Shown here: positions 36,755 to 47,096 of the stretch, one piece after another | How positions within the stretch are numbered: the first letter of the stretch is position 1 | How the letters are laid out: each line of letters starts with the position of its first letter | Assembly: GCF_002614725.1 (NCBI RefSeq) | Contig: NZ_MRZN01000007.1 | Location: 1-64,000 of the forward strand | From: Staphylococcus edaphicus | GTDB lineage: Bacteria > Bacillota > Bacilli > Staphylococcales > Staphylococcaceae | Reading direction: 5' to 3' | DNA length: 64,000 nt | Translations under genes and position numbers: made by a program | The notes under the pieces: model-generated | What the model was told of the DNA's origin: nothing | Seen by the model: the letters and a program-made list of their open reading frames with translations, nothing else | Database searches by the model: none

Positions 36755-37154
36755 TTATCGCTCCTTTATTTCCAATAGTTCTATTATACACATTTTCAAC
36801 AGATTTTATAGAATCTAATGATTTGATATTATTAATTTCTTCCTATTATATATAACCATTTTATACTTTTAAATTCTCTGAATATGAACCTCATGTTATG
36901 TAAATGTTAATATTTTCTATATATTTACTTAAATTGTTGTTTTATAGGCGTATCTCTATATTAATAGTGGTATTGTATAGATATACAACAACCTAATTTT
37001 ATTGTATATTAATTTCCAATACAGTATGTATCATTTCATATCTGATTGTAAAATGATATAATCAACATTAATTGTGTGTTTTTTCTTTCACACACTAAAA
37101 AAATGCGTTAAACTTAGCATAACTTAAATATAATCTATTGGAGGGTGGCTTTTA
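36755..37154. other. AT-rich divergent region, murE/ugtP
   Basis: About 400 bases hold the promoters of two diverging cell-envelope operons. TGATATAAT (hexamer 37057-37062) is an extended -10 for ugtP. TTGTATA-GA-TATACAA is a short inverted repeat around 36975-36990. GTGTGT and ACACAC flank a T-rich loop near 37075-37100, a weak hairpin in the ugtP leader. No ORF was recognised. Confidence 0.5.
37057..37062 (+). promoter_or_regulatory. Extended -10 promoter of ugtP-ltaA
   Basis: TGA immediately precedes TATAAT, giving the TGnTATAAT form. The -35 region is poor. The predicted start is about 85 bases before the ugtP ATG. Confidence 0.55.
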
Positions 37155-38330
37155 ATGGTTACTCAAAATAAAAAAATACTGATAATTACTGGATCGTTTG
37201 GTAATGGGCATTTACAAGTTACTCAGAGTGTAGTGAACCAATTCAAAGAAATGAATCTAGACAATTTAACAGTTATTGAACACGATTTATTTTTAGAAGC
37301 ACACCCTATCCTCACTTCTATTTGTAAAAAATGGTATATTAATAGCTTTAAATACTTTAGAAATATGTATAAAGCTTTTTATTATAGCCAACCAGATCAA
37401 TTAGATAAATGTTTCTATAAATACTACGGCTTAAATAAATTAATGAATTTACTTTTAAAAGAAAAGCCTGACCTAATTTTACTCACATTCCCTACTCCGG
37501 TAATGTCTGTATTAACGCAACAATTTGATATGAATATCCCTATTGCTACAGTTATGACGGATTATCGTATGCAAAAGAACTGGATTACGCCTTTCTCTCA
37601 AAGATACTATCTTGCTACTGAAGAATTAAAAGAAGAATTCGCAAGTATCGGTATTCCAAAAGAGCAATTGAAAGTAACAGGTATTCCTATATCAGATAAA
37701 TTCGAAATGCCTATCGATAAAGCAGACTGGTTAAGCCAAAACCATTTAAATCCTGACAAACCGACCATACTCATGTCTGCAGGCGCTTTCGGTGTTTCTA
37801 AAGGCTTTGGTCAGATGATACAAGAAATCTTAAATCGTAGCCCACATGCGCAAGTTGTTATGATATGTGGCAAAAACAAAGAATTAAAACGTTCATTATC
37901 ATCACAATTTAAAGGTTTTGAAAATGTACTTATTTTAGGTTATACCAAACATATGAATGAATGGATGGCCTCGAGTCAATTAATGATCACTAAACCAGGT
38001 GGTATTACTATTTCAGAAGCATTAACACGACAGATTCCAATGATTTTCTTAGATCCTGCACCAGGTCAAGAACTTGAGAATGCAGTTTACTTTGAAGAAA
38101 AAGGTTATGGCCGTATTGCCAGTACACCTGAAGCTGCCATTGAACAAGTTGCTACGCTAACGAATACACCGAGCAAATTAGCTTCAATGTCAAAATCTAT
38201 GGATGCGTCAAGAATTCCATATTCAACTTACAAATTATGTAAAGACTTACTAAACTTACTTAATCATTCATCTCATTATGAAGAAGTATATGGAAAGGTT
38301 CCTTTATATGCAAAGCTCTTCGTTAAATAA
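37155..38330 (+). CDS. ugtP: Processive diacylglycerol beta-glucosyltransferase UgtP
   Basis: This 391-residue GT28/MGDG-synthase-type enzyme uses two UDP-glucose molecules to make diglucosyldiacylglycerol, the membrane anchor of lipoteichoic acid. The N-terminal [15 protein letters not shown] is the acceptor-side signature. The C-terminal domain has [26 protein letters not shown] and [19 protein letters not shown] for nucleotide-sugar binding. It sits at the inner membrane face. Its gene overlaps ltaA by 23 bases. GGAGGGTGG precedes the ATG. Confidence 0.95.
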   Translation: MVTQNKKILIITGSFGNGHLQVTQSVVNQFKEMNLDNLTVIEHDLFLEAHPILTSICKKWYINSFKYFRNMYKAFYYSQPDQLDKCFYKYYGLNKLMNLLLKEKPDLILLTFPTPVMSVLTQQFDMNIPIATVMTDYRMQKNWITPFSQRYYLATEELKEEFASIGIPKEQLKVTGIPISDKFEMPIDKADWLSQNHLNPDKPTILMSAGAFGVSKGFGQMIQEILNRSPHAQVVMICGKNKELKRSLSSQFKGFENVLILGYTKHMNEWMASSQLMITKPGGITISEALTRQIPMIFLDPAPGQELENAVYFEEKGYGRIASTPEAAIEQVATLTNTPSKLASMSKSMDASRIPYSTYKLCKDLLNLLNHSSHYEEVYGKVPLYAKLFVK

Positions 38331-39513
38331 TTACAATTATAATTCAAATAAAAATTTCATAATCATGTTAATCATCTTATTTTTAATGGAATTCGCTAGA
38401 GGTATGTATATACTTAGTTATTTAACATTGCTTCCAACAGCTACATCTATTGCGGTAGGTATTACATCTATCGCTATTTCTATACATTTTATTGCTGATG
38501 CAACCACTAATTTTGTCATTGGTTTTTTACTTAAGCGGTTAGGAACAAAATTGGTGCTTACCTTGGGCTTCTTGCTTGCCTTTGCAAGTTTATTCTTAGT
38601 CATCTGGTTCCCTACGTTACCTATTGTCTTAATAACAAGCGCTACATTACTTGGAATTGCAGTTAGTCCCATTTGGGTGATTATGTTAGCAAGCGTCGAT
38701 GAAGACAATCGTGGTAAGCAAATGGGTTATGTTTATTTTTCATGGCTCTTAGGTTTACTCGTCGGTATGGTTGGTATGAACGTTATCTTCAAATTCCACC
38801 CTACCCAATTTGCATTTTTAATGTCACTTCTTGTATTAATCGCTTGGATACTCTATTACTTTGTAAAAATAAGATTGACGAATTACAATACACGTCCAGT
38901 TAAACAACAACTAGGACAAATTGTCAATGTAACCAAACGTCATATGTTATTATTTCCAGGTATATTATTACAAGGAGCTTCAATAACAGCACTTGTCCCA
39001 ATTTTACCTACATATGCAACTAAAGTTGTTGGTGTATCCACATTAGAATATACAATGGCAATTGTATTCGGTGGTATTGGCTGTGCCTTTTCAATGCTTT
39101 TCTTATCTAAAATCATAGATCGTCATGGCACATTATTTATGTATTGGGTTATCTTTGTTGGCTTCGTGTTATATACACTGATGATATTTGCACTTTCACT
39201 AATAACAAATATCACAATCGTCTGGGTATTAGCTGTCTTCATCGGTCTTATGTATGGTATCTTGCTACCTGCATGGAATACATTTATGGCTAGTCACATT
39301 CACACAGATGAACAAGAAGAAACTTGGGGGGTTTTTAATAGTGTACAAGGTTTCGGCTCAATGATAGGACCTCTTGTCGGTGGGTTGATTACTGAATTTA
39401 CTAATTCGGTAAATAATACATTTTATTTCTCAGCACTTGTATTCTTATTCCTAGCTATCTTTTATGGTGTTTATTTTGTGAAAGTAAAAGAGAGTACCAA
39501 GACATCAAACTAA
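38308..39513 (+). CDS. ltaA: Glycolipid flippase LtaA
   Basis: This 401-residue major facilitator protein with 12 helices moves diglucosyldiacylglycerol across the membrane for lipoteichoic-acid assembly. Family-typical segments are [32 protein letters not shown] and [18 protein letters not shown]. The ATG at 38308 ([10 protein letters not shown]) has GGAAAGG upstream and matches the start of S. aureus LtaA. It overlaps ugtP by 23 bases, so the two are translationally coupled. Confidence 0.94.
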   Translation: MQSSSLNNYNYNSNKNFIIMLIILFLMEFARGMYILSYLTLLPTATSIAVGITSIAISIHFIADATTNFVIGFLLKRLGTKLVLTLGFLLAFASLFLVIWFPTLPIVLITSATLLGIAVSPIWVIMLASVDEDNRGKQMGYVYFSWLLGLLVGMVGMNVIFKFHPTQFAFLMSLLVLIAWILYYFVKIRLTNYNTRPVKQQLGQIVNVTKRHMLLFPGILLQGASITALVPILPTYATKVVGVSTLEYTMAIVFGGIGCAFSMLFLSKIIDRHGTLFMYWVIFVGFVLYTLMIFALSLITNITIVWVLAVFIGLMYGILLPAWNTFMASHIHTDEQEETWGVFNSVQGFGSMIGPLVGGLITEFTNSVNNTFYFSALVFLFLAIFYGVYFVKVKESTKTSN

Positions 39514-39525
39514 ATTAATAAAATA

Positions 39526-39587
39526 AAAAAGCGTCACGAACGTATTAGAAAATCATTATCTAATATCACTCGTGACGCTTTTATTAA
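39526..39587. terminator. Bidirectional terminator, ltaA / yjcG-like gene
   Basis: AAAGCGTCACGA and TCGTGACGCTTT form a 12-bp stem, with an inner TTAGA/TCTAA stem. T residues follow on both strands. Confidence 0.85.
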
Positions 39588-39635
39588 TTCCAAGTATTTA
39601 TCGTATGTTATGACTAATCACTAAATGGTTAAAAC

Positions 39636-40145
39636 TTAAGCTAAATTATAATTCTCAAGCACTTTCCATTTTTCTTCTTTTTCATCATAATAAACTAGTG
39701 AAAGTTGCTCAATTGTTTCTTTGTAATCAATTCCCGCTAGTTTCAATTGACCATAAATATCTTCAAATTCTTGACTTGTCAATCCTTGGGCAATGGTAAA
39801 ATGAGGCACAAACGTATGATCTGCCACACCATAAAAATCACCACTGTTAAATTGATTAAATAATTTTTCTAAAGTTTCAGTTTTTTCAACTTTAAAATAA
39901 ATAACATTAGTGATTGGTGCAAAATTTGACGCTTTTGTCGCATGTACATCAATCGTTGGAATGCCTTCGATTTTAGATTTGATTGTCTCTTTAACAGATT
40001 CTAAATCTCCATCGTTTATTTTAAATTGCCCCTTAATCGTAATATGCGGCATAATAGACGCATAATGTGCATCATAACGCTTACGATATGCATTCACTTC
40101 ATCTTGAAATGCTTTTGACGGAATTAATGCTAATCCTAAAATCAT
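39636..40145 (-). CDS. YjcG-like 2H phosphoesterase (2'-5' RNA ligase family)
   Basis: This 169-residue cytoplasmic protein carries the two HxT motifs of the 2H phosphoesterase fold, MPHITIKG (about residue 33) and VPHFTIAQ (about residue 117). Members cut or ligate 2'-5' or cyclic phosphodiester bonds; YjcG itself has no proven substrate. It lies 85 bp downstream of a putative esterase gene on the same strand, the yjcG-yjcH pairing known from Bacillus. Confidence 0.85.
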   Translation of the reverse strand: MILGLALIPSKAFQDEVNAYRKRYDAHYASIMPHITIKGQFKINDGDLESVKETIKSKIEGIPTIDVHATKASNFAPITNVIYFKVEKTETLEKLFNQFNSGDFYGVADHTFVPHFTIAQGLTSQEFEDIYGQLKLAGIDYKETIEQLSLVYYDEKEEKWKVLENYNLA

Positions 40146-40230
40146 TTAAATTCCTCCTTTGTTTAACATAATTTCATTATATCAAATTTCTGAAAAATTC
40201 GTTACTCTAAAGTCATTTTAGTTCAAATTA

Positions 40231-40977
40231 TTAAAATGCTATACGATCTACTAAAAAATATTTTAATACATCTTCTAGTAAAGGCTTCCACGACTTCCAC
40301 ATATGCCCACCTTCAAATTCTAAATAATGATAGGTGAAATCACTTTTTTCAATCACACGATTTAATTGTCGATTGGGCGTTAAGAAATCAGCAAACTTAC
40401 CTGTTGTTGGTAATTTAAAATGTCCCTCTTCTAATCCGACAGCATGCCATATGGATAATTGTTCTTTAAATTGGCATCGCTCAATCAACAATTCAATTGT
40501 TTCATCGTGTTGTGGGCTAAGCAAACCAACTTGACTGAAGATGCGAGGATAAGATAATGCTGTCATTAACGCAACACTTCCGGCTAAGCTGTCACCTAAT
40601 AAGACACGTGCATTCCCTACTTTAAATGTAGGGAATGTTTGATCGATATATGGCAAAATTTCATTTGTCATCGCTTTTACCGTTAAATGTGTGCGTGCAC
40701 CTTGTGGATGAAATTCTGCACGCCTTTTATCAACATCTTCATAATGGAATCCGACAAAGATTGCTCTTTCCACCTCATTCGCTTCGCGTAACTGTTCATA
40801 TGTCCTATGTATTCTACCAAAACTGAAAAAATCAGCACCATCAAAACAAAATACAATTTTATACTTAAATAATTCCGTAAAATCTTTCGGCAAATAAATA
40901 GACAGTGTTATATCTCTATCTAATATTTGGCTGGGAAAATTAACTTTAGTAATATTACCTGGTTTAAAATCGTCCAT
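40231..40977 (-). CDS. Putative esterase, alpha/beta hydrolase (YjcH-like)
   Basis: This 248-residue esterase D-family protein is cytoplasmic. VFCFDGADFF and FVGFHYEDVDKRRAEFHP come before the nucleophile elbow LGDSLAGSVAL (catalytic serine at about residue 133), and the histidine is in EGGHMWKSWKP near the C-terminus. The ATG at 40977 has GGGGG ten bases upstream; a TTG two codons earlier is possible. The natural ester substrate is unknown. Confidence 0.82.
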   Translation of the reverse strand: MDDFKPGNITKVNFPSQILDRDITLSIYLPKDFTELFKYKIVFCFDGADFFSFGRIHRTYEQLREANEVERAIFVGFHYEDVDKRRAEFHPQGARTHLTVKAMTNEILPYIDQTFPTFKVGNARVLLGDSLAGSVALMTALSYPRIFSQVGLLSPQHDETIELLIERCQFKEQLSIWHAVGLEEGHFKLPTTGKFADFLTPNRQLNRVIEKSDFTYHYLEFEGGHMWKSWKPLLEDVLKYFLVDRIAF

Positions 40978-41074
40978 AAACAATGCGCCCCCTCGTAGTC
41001 TTAATGACATTGTACCAAGAGACGCAACATTTTAAAATATTCTAATATAAATCTTTATAAATGGATTATCCATC

Positions 41075-42646
41075 TTACTCATCATGTTTTTGTTTTGCTA
41101 AACGCTGAGGATAATCTTTCAACCAAAATACAGCATTAGGTAATTTCTTGGGATCAGGTTTATAAATTGCTTTTTTACCAGAACCGAGTTGTTTTTTCTG
41201 CAGTTCATAATCTTTTAGTGCTTGAATTGCCGGTTTATGCAATATCCAAATTGCTATGATATTCAGCCATGCCATCATACCGACACCTAAATCACCCATC
41301 ATCCATGCGATATCTGCCGTTTTCACTGCGCCATAAACTGTCGCTGCTATCAATACAATCCTCGTTATATTAATCCAGAAGAAAGTTGCCCTTCCTGTAC
41401 CTTTTCGAGTCAAATAAGTAATATTGGTTTCTGCAATATAGTAATACGCTAATATTGTTGTAAATGCAAAGAAAAATAATGCAAATGCAATGAAATACGA
41501 TCCAAGACCTGAAAATGCAGGGTCAAAGTGATAACTACCACCTTGGAAAGCTTTATCAATACCTGCTTGTGCATACATCGCTGTACCTGAATAGTCTTTA
41601 TCGCCATTCGACATCTCCACAAAAATACCATTATCCTTAATCATACTAGGTTTACCACTTGAAGTAGTACCACCATCTGTAACATTATAAGTACCTGAAA
41701 GTAATATAATTAATGCCGTTGCTGTACATACGAATAATGTATCTACATATACTGAAAATGCTTGGACAAGTCCTTGTTTAGCTGGATGGGAAACTTCTGC
41801 TGCTGACGCTGCATGTGGACCTGTCCCTTGCCCCGCTTCGTTTGAATAAAGACCTCGTTTAACACCGATTTCAATCATAGCACCTAATATACCACCAAAG
41901 GCAGCTTGCATACCGAAAGCCGATTTAAAAATGAGTCCAATCAATGCAGGTACTTGTTCAATATTCAAGAATATGATAATCACTGCCATCAAAATATACG
42001 CGATTGCCATAAATGGTACAATCGCAGTTGCTGCATTTGCTATCCATTTAATACCACCAAAAATAATTAACGCTAAAAGTGCTGCTAAAAATATTGCTAT
42101 AATCCATGGTTCTAAACTAAATGCATTCTTCATAGAACTAGCAATCGCATTAGACTGAACACCTGGTAATAATAAACCAACGGATATAACTGTCACAATT
42201 GCAAAAATCAAGCCATATATTTTACCCAACTTGCCTTTTATGCCATATTCAATATAGAATGCTGGCCCGCCACGGTACTGCCCCTTTTCTTCCCGTTTGT
42301 AAATCTGTCCCAGCGTCGATTCTATAAATGCACTACTTGCTCCTAAAAATGCAGTCGCCCACATCCAAAAAACAGCTCCCGGTCCACCAATAAAGATTGC
42401 AGTAGATACCCCTACAATATTACCAGTACCTACACGGCCAGCCAGTGATAATGCAATTGCCTGAAAACTTGATATTCCTGTAGGTGATTTTTCCCCTTGA
42501 AACATTAACCGAATCATTTCTTTGAAATGCCTAACTTGGAAAAAGCGCATCATTAATGAAAAAAGAATCCCAGTAATTAGCAACCCATAAACTAATGGTT
42601 TGCTCCAAACAATATCATAAAACCAAGTAAGTAAACCTTCTAACAT
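41075..42646 (-). CDS. Alanine/glycine:cation symporter (AGCS family)
   Basis: This 523-residue membrane transporter takes up alanine or glycine with sodium or protons. About 11 helices are visible. The AGCS signature runs through SLAGRVGTGNIVGVSTAI, and ASSAFIESTLGQIYK, YSNEAGQGTGPHAAS and the C-terminal LNIIAIW segments are typical. The ATG at 42646 follows AAGGGGG; earlier in-frame codons lack a ribosome site. D-alanine supply for the cell wall is one plausible use. Confidence 0.9.
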   Translation of the reverse strand: MLEGLLTWFYDIVWSKPLVYGLLITGILFSLMMRFFQVRHFKEMIRLMFQGEKSPTGISSFQAIALSLAGRVGTGNIVGVSTAIFIGGPGAVFWMWATAFLGASSAFIESTLGQIYKREEKGQYRGGPAFYIEYGIKGKLGKIYGLIFAIVTVISVGLLLPGVQSNAIASSMKNAFSLEPWIIAIFLAALLALIIFGGIKWIANAATAIVPFMAIAYILMAVIIIFLNIEQVPALIGLIFKSAFGMQAAFGGILGAMIEIGVKRGLYSNEAGQGTGPHAASAAEVSHPAKQGLVQAFSVYVDTLFVCTATALIILLSGTYNVTDGGTTSSGKPSMIKDNGIFVEMSNGDKDYSGTAMYAQAGIDKAFQGGSYHFDPAFSGLGSYFIAFALFFFAFTTILAYYYIAETNITYLTRKGTGRATFFWINITRIVLIAATVYGAVKTADIAWMMGDLGVGMMAWLNIIAIWILHKPAIQALKDYELQKKQLGSGKKAIYKPDPKKLPNAVFWLKDYPQRLAKQKHDE

Positions 42647-42954
42647 AATGTATCCCCCTTGTTGTACCATTATGTAAAATGATATATTTTTTATCATTAT
42701 ACACATATAAAATATTCCGCGCAACGTATTTCTCTAGTTATCATTTTCACAATTTATATATTTAGTTTTATAATTAACACGAAATATTTTAGATGATTTT
42801 ATGCTTATAAAAAATAATTTCACACTATATAACATAAAATACTGCAGTCTTTCTTTAAAAAACGTAACATTTAAACCTTTTCATTAACCATAGGAATTCT
42901 AATTTAATCTTTTGTTCTGTGTTTATTTAAGATATACTAAATAGTACTTAAATA
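42647..42954. other. Divergent region, AGCS symporter / AI-2E family gene
   Basis: About 300 AT-rich bases. A possible -10 TATACT lies near 42933 for the rightward gene. No ORF, known leader or strong hairpin was seen. Confidence 0.45.
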
Positions 42955-42978
42955 TTGAAATCTAGGAGGAAACGTCCT

Positions 42979-44064
42979 ATGCTAAATAAGGTTTGGTTTA
43001 GAACAGGTGTTGCACTGTTAATCCTGTTTTTACTAATCAAATTAGTTATGGAAGTTCACACTGTATTTATACCGTTTATAATTATTATTCAATCGGTGCT
43101 ATTACCATTATTATTAAGTGGCTTCTTATACTATATTTGCTTACCTTTTCAAAAAATACTTGAAAAAAATAAAGTCCCACGCTGGGGAAGCATCTCTATT
43201 ATCTTTATTGGATTAATTATCATTATCGGGGTTGTCATTGGTTATATTGGACCACTCATTGCCGAACAAATCGAAAATTTAATTCATCAGATTCCAGCGT
43301 TGCAACATGAAGTACAACACATCATTAACTTTGCATTAGATCAAATGGAAAGATTACCATCTGATGTAACGGACAGAATTAATAAGATGGTTCAATCTAT
43401 GAGTGATAGTACTGCAAGTTTATTATCAAACTCATTAAGTTATCTTACTTCATTTATCTCAACACTATTTTTACTTATCATGGTGCCATTCTTCTTGATT
43501 TATATGTTGAAAGATCATGAACGCTTTATTCCATTTATCGCTAAATTATTCAAAGGTGATAGAAAAGTATTCATAGTAGATTTATTAAAAGATTTAAATG
43601 AAACATTAAAATCTTATATTCAAGGTCAAGTTACAGTAAGTATTATCCTAGGCATCATCTTATATATCGGCTATTCTATTGTCGGTTTAAATTACACATT
43701 ATTACTTGTAATGTTTGCTTGTGTTGCTAATATGATTCCATTTTTAGGTCCATGGATGGCATTTGCACCAGCAGGTATTATTGGTCTAATCCAAAGTCCA
43801 ACAATTTTCATTTGGGTATGTATCATTACATTGATTGCACAGCAGTTAGAAGGTAATGTCATTACACCAAACGTTATGGGTAAATCATTAAACATTCACC
43901 CACTAACAATTATTGTTGTCATTCTCGCTGCTGGTAATTTAGGTGGTTTCGTACTTATCTTAGTAGCAGTTCCCTTATATGCAGTAATTAAGACCATTGT
44001 GCGTAATATCTTCCATAATAGAGAGAAAATTATAGAAAAAGCGAATAGCGATGTAAAAGAATGA
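42979..44064 (+). CDS. AI-2E family transporter
   Basis: This 361-residue membrane protein has about eight helices. The family core appears as MVPFFLIYMLKDHERFIPF, YIQGQVTVSIILGIILYIGY and MIPFLGPWMAFAPAGIIGL, followed by the GNVITPNVMGKSLNIHPL loop. The family includes TqsA-like exporters and sodium/lithium-proton antiporters, so the substrate is open. AGGAGG lies before the ATG at 42979; an upstream in-frame start overlaps that site. Confidence 0.87.
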   Translation: MLNKVWFRTGVALLILFLLIKLVMEVHTVFIPFIIIIQSVLLPLLLSGFLYYICLPFQKILEKNKVPRWGSISIIFIGLIIIIGVVIGYIGPLIAEQIENLIHQIPALQHEVQHIINFALDQMERLPSDVTDRINKMVQSMSDSTASLLSNSLSYLTSFISTLFLLIMVPFFLIYMLKDHERFIPFIAKLFKGDRKVFIVDLLKDLNETLKSYIQGQVTVSIILGIILYIGYSIVGLNYTLLLVMFACVANMIPFLGPWMAFAPAGIIGLIQSPTIFIWVCIITLIAQQLEGNVITPNVMGKSLNIHPLTIIVVILAAGNLGGFVLILVAVPLYAVIKTIVRNIFHNREKIIEKANSDVKE

Positions 44065-44107
44065 TTATTTAAAAACATACAAGTACAGCGTATTTGTATC
44101 AGAACAT

Positions 44108-44145
44108 GATTAAACCTTAGGCGAAAGATCGCCTAAGGTTTAATC
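44108..44145 (+). terminator. 17-bp perfect hairpin after the AI-2E family gene
   Basis: GATTAAACCTTAGGCGA and its exact complement flank the loop AAGA. The stem is very stable but is followed by ATAATAAAAA rather than T residues. It may act as a terminator or as a 3'-end stabiliser. Confidence 0.6.
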
Positions 44146-44149
44146 ATAA

Positions 44150-44204
44150 TAAAAATCCCCCATATTAACCTGTTTTATTTCATCAGGTCAATGTGGGGGA
44201 TTCT
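44150..44204 (-). terminator. Terminator after fabI
   Basis: On the minus strand AATCCCCCA and TGGGGGATT form the outer stem, and GACCTG/CAGGTT the inner one. TTTTTATT follows. Confidence 0.85.
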
Positions 44205-44205
44205 A

Positions 44206-44976
44206 TTACTTAACGATATGATATCCGCTATCAACGTGGATATTTTCACCAGTTACACCACTTGAAAAATCACTTAACAAGTATGCTGCTGTTTTACCAA
44301 CTTCTTCTTGATCAATATTTCGTTTTAAAGGCGCGCGCTCTGCAATCTCTTTCAAGATTGTATTAAAGCCGCCAACTCCTTTTGCACTTAATGTACGAAT
44401 AGGACCAGCTGAAATCGCATTAACACGAATATTATCTTCACCTAAGTCTAATGCTAGATAGCGTACATTCGCTTCTAAACTTGCTTTTGCAACACCCATC
44501 ACATTATAATTTTGAACTGCAAATTCTCCACCTAAATATGTTGTAGCTACAATACTACCGCCTTCAGGCATCAATTTTTTAGCTTCTCGTGCTACAAGTG
44601 TTAAAGAGTATGAACTTATATCTTGCGCTAATAAGAAACCATCGCGTGATGTATCAACAAAACGCCCACGTAAATCTTCCATATTGGCAAAAGCGATTGA
44701 ATGATATACACCATCAATATTACCTATTTCCTCACCAATTTTAGCAAAACCATTGATTACATCTTCATCATTTTGAACGTCAATTTGATACATATGGTGT
44801 TCAGCCTGATTTAATTGTTCAACTAATTTCTCTAATTCATTTTTACTACGCTCTTTACGGTATGTAAATACTAATTTTGCACCAAGTTGGTCCAATACTT
44901 TAGCAACGCCAAATCCGATACTACGTTTATTTGCAATCCCCATAATAACGAATGTTTTATTCTCTAAATTCAACAT
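44206..44976 (-). CDS. fabI: Enoyl-ACP reductase FabI (NADPH type)
   Basis: This 256-residue cytoplasmic SDR enzyme performs the last reduction of each fatty-acid elongation cycle. It is the triclosan target. Catalytic Y147, Y157 and K164 are in TTYLGGEFAVQNYNVMGVAK. A95, F96, M99, S197 and F204, residues that line the triclosan pocket in S. aureus, are all as in the sensitive enzyme. The dinucleotide loop is GIANKRSIGFG with the R40-K41 pair that favours NADPH. AAAGGAG precedes the ATG. It is monocistronic with its own terminator. Confidence 0.96.
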   Translation of the reverse strand: MLNLENKTFVIMGIANKRSIGFGVAKVLDQLGAKLVFTYRKERSKNELEKLVEQLNQAEHHMYQIDVQNDEDVINGFAKIGEEIGNIDGVYHSIAFANMEDLRGRFVDTSRDGFLLAQDISSYSLTLVAREAKKLMPEGGSIVATTYLGGEFAVQNYNVMGVAKASLEANVRYLALDLGEDNIRVNAISAGPIRTLSAKGVGGFNTILKEIAERAPLKRNIDQEEVGKTAAYLLSDFSSGVTGENIHVDSGYHIVK

Positions 44977-45242
44977 GAAAATAACTCCTTTATTTAATTT
45001 TCCATTTTTAATTGTTCAAATTGTTACGCAACAACTTATTTTTATTATTGCTCAATATACTATATTTTAACATTGGTTTGATTGAATAAACAATTTATTT
45101 TACTATCATCATAAATTTAATGCGCTTTCATTTGTGATGTCATTGATTTTCACTATTTTTTATTAAAACATGAAAATAAAGCAAACGAAATCATATCACA
45201 TCATTTCATTTACTCTATTTTTAAAATTGGGTTTATTTAAAA

Positions 45243-47087
45243 TCAATAATAGAATTCTAATTCGCGTTTCAATTCATCTACATATTCTTTAGACCCTGTG
45301 ACGATGACTCTGTCTCTATAACGTAATTGTGTATCACCGTGAGGCACAATAGATTCGTTGTTTCTAATAATACGTACAAAGATAATGTCGCCATCAAATG
45401 GGAAATTACGTAACTGAATTTGATCATATTGATGATTTAACATGGCAATTTCATATAATGATGTTTCAACATTACTCAATAGATTAAGCATATTCGGCGT
45501 TTCGATGAGTCCTTTTAATAAAATCTTATTACTCATATAACTACTGAAGATTTCAATGCCATTTTTTTGTAGTTCTTCATCTGTTGAACTAGATTCCAAT
45601 CGGCAAATTACACGTTTTACACCATGAGATTTAGCCATTAATGCTACTTTACGGTTAATTTCATCATCATTTGTAGAACACACTACGATATTTCTTTCAA
45701 ATAGACCTAGACGCTCTAATAATTCTTCTTCGTAATCTGCTATTTCAATCATCGAAATGGCGTCAGATAATTTACGTTTATCACTTAAGTCATTTCTATA
45801 ATATAGTGAAACCTGATAGAGCTGCGAAGATAAATTTTGAGCGATAGGAATTGTTAGTTGATTTTTTCCGATCAAGCTAACCTCAATTTGTCTTGTAGCT
45901 TCGTCTGGCATAGGGAACATTTTTTTGAAAACAATAGGTACAAATACACATGTAATGACCGCACTTAAAATTAAAATACCAGAAATTTCTGATGAAATCG
46001 TACCTAACTGTTCTGCTATTTTTGCAGAAGCTATGACTAACGATAATGTTGACGTTAGTAAAAATGCTGAAGCAATCGTTGTTCTCATATCGAACCATCT
46101 ACGTATATAAAACATTGGAATTAACTTTGAAATTAAAAATGCTAGAATTAAAAACGGAATAATTAATAGCAAAGCTGGTTCCTTAATTAATTGTGGAATA
46201 TTTAAATCTACTCCGACCATTATAAAAAAGATTGGAATAAAAAAGCCATAACCAAACGAGTCTAATTTTTCCACCATATCTTCATCTGGACCAAGCAATG
46301 ACACAACGACACCAGCTAAAAATGCGCCTAAAATATTTTCTGCTCCAACGCCTTCAGCTAAAGCAACTAATAAAATAATAAGGGCGAATACAGCACGAAT
46401 ACCAATTTGTGTCGTTCCATCCATTAATTTTTGTAAAAATTGTGCTTTTTTAAACATACCACCTAAGAAATAAAAGACAATAGTAAAGACAACTAAACTA
46501 CCAATCAACCATAATGATGTATTCCCCGAAGCATGTAGTGTACCATAAGCTGTTAATAGAATCATCGTCACCAAGTCAGCAAGAACCGCTACTAATAAGA
46601 TAAATTGACCTATTGTCGAACGCATAATATTCATTTCTTTAAGGGTTGGTACGACTACGCCCAATGAAATTGTAGAAATAATAATAATCATTAATAAAAC
46701 ATCATCAATCAGTCCGAACCATTTGAACATATATGCAAAAACAATTGAAATAATCATAATAAACATAAAGACAACAATAGCTAATTGTAAATGACCAGGC
46801 TCTTGCTTTTTCAATTTTTGCTCTTTATTAGTCGAACTTTTATCTTTCTTAAACGCTTTAAAATCTATTTCTAACCCGCTTAAAAACATTAAAAAGATAA
46901 ATCCTAATGTTGATAGTATATTGAGCATTGCGTCACGTTCCACTAAATTTAAAAATGAATGACCAATGACAATACCCATTAAAATTTCAGCTACTACTAT
47001 AGGTAAAAATGTAATTCTAAGTCGATTGACTAATATTGGTGTGAAAAATGCCGCTAAAACAACGACAACAAGCGATACAAATTCCAT
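45243..47087 (-). CDS. cpaA: Monovalent cation:proton antiporter CpaA (CPA2 family, RCK domains)
   Basis: This 614-residue protein has an N-terminal CPA2 antiporter domain with about 12 helices (1-395; GIRAVFALIILLVALAEGVG region and GYGFFIPIFFIMVGVD). An RCK_N domain follows (about 400-520; NIVVCSTNDDEINRKVALMA) and then an RCK_C domain (about 530-614; LRYRDRVIVTGSKE). The S. aureus protein at this locus, CpaA, binds c-di-AMP through RCK_C and exchanges potassium or sodium for protons. It is the last gene of the relQ-ppnK-rlu-mgtE-cpaA series, 12 bases after mgtE. Confidence 0.88.
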   Translation of the reverse strand: MEFVSLVVVVLAAFFTPILVNRLRITFLPIVVAEILMGIVIGHSFLNLVERDAMLNILSTLGFIFLMFLSGLEIDFKAFKKDKSSTNKEQKLKKQEPGHLQLAIVVFMFIMIISIVFAYMFKWFGLIDDVLLMIIIISTISLGVVVPTLKEMNIMRSTIGQFILLVAVLADLVTMILLTAYGTLHASGNTSLWLIGSLVVFTIVFYFLGGMFKKAQFLQKLMDGTTQIGIRAVFALIILLVALAEGVGAENILGAFLAGVVVSLLGPDEDMVEKLDSFGYGFFIPIFFIMVGVDLNIPQLIKEPALLLIIPFLILAFLISKLIPMFYIRRWFDMRTTIASAFLLTSTLSLVIASAKIAEQLGTISSEISGILILSAVITCVFVPIVFKKMFPMPDEATRQIEVSLIGKNQLTIPIAQNLSSQLYQVSLYYRNDLSDKRKLSDAISMIEIADYEEELLERLGLFERNIVVCSTNDDEINRKVALMAKSHGVKRVICRLESSSTDEELQKNGIEIFSSYMSNKILLKGLIETPNMLNLLSNVETSLYEIAMLNHQYDQIQLRNFPFDGDIIFVRIIRNNESIVPHGDTQLRYRDRVIVTGSKEYVDELKRELEFYY

Positions 47088-47096
47088 ATAACCCCC

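Noticed and set aside
44206-44976. A horizontally moved, triclosan-resistance fabI copy of the IS1272-borne type
   Set aside because: The gene sits in its ordinary chromosomal neighbourhood, no insertion sequence flanks it, and the inhibitor-pocket residues are those of the sensitive enzyme.
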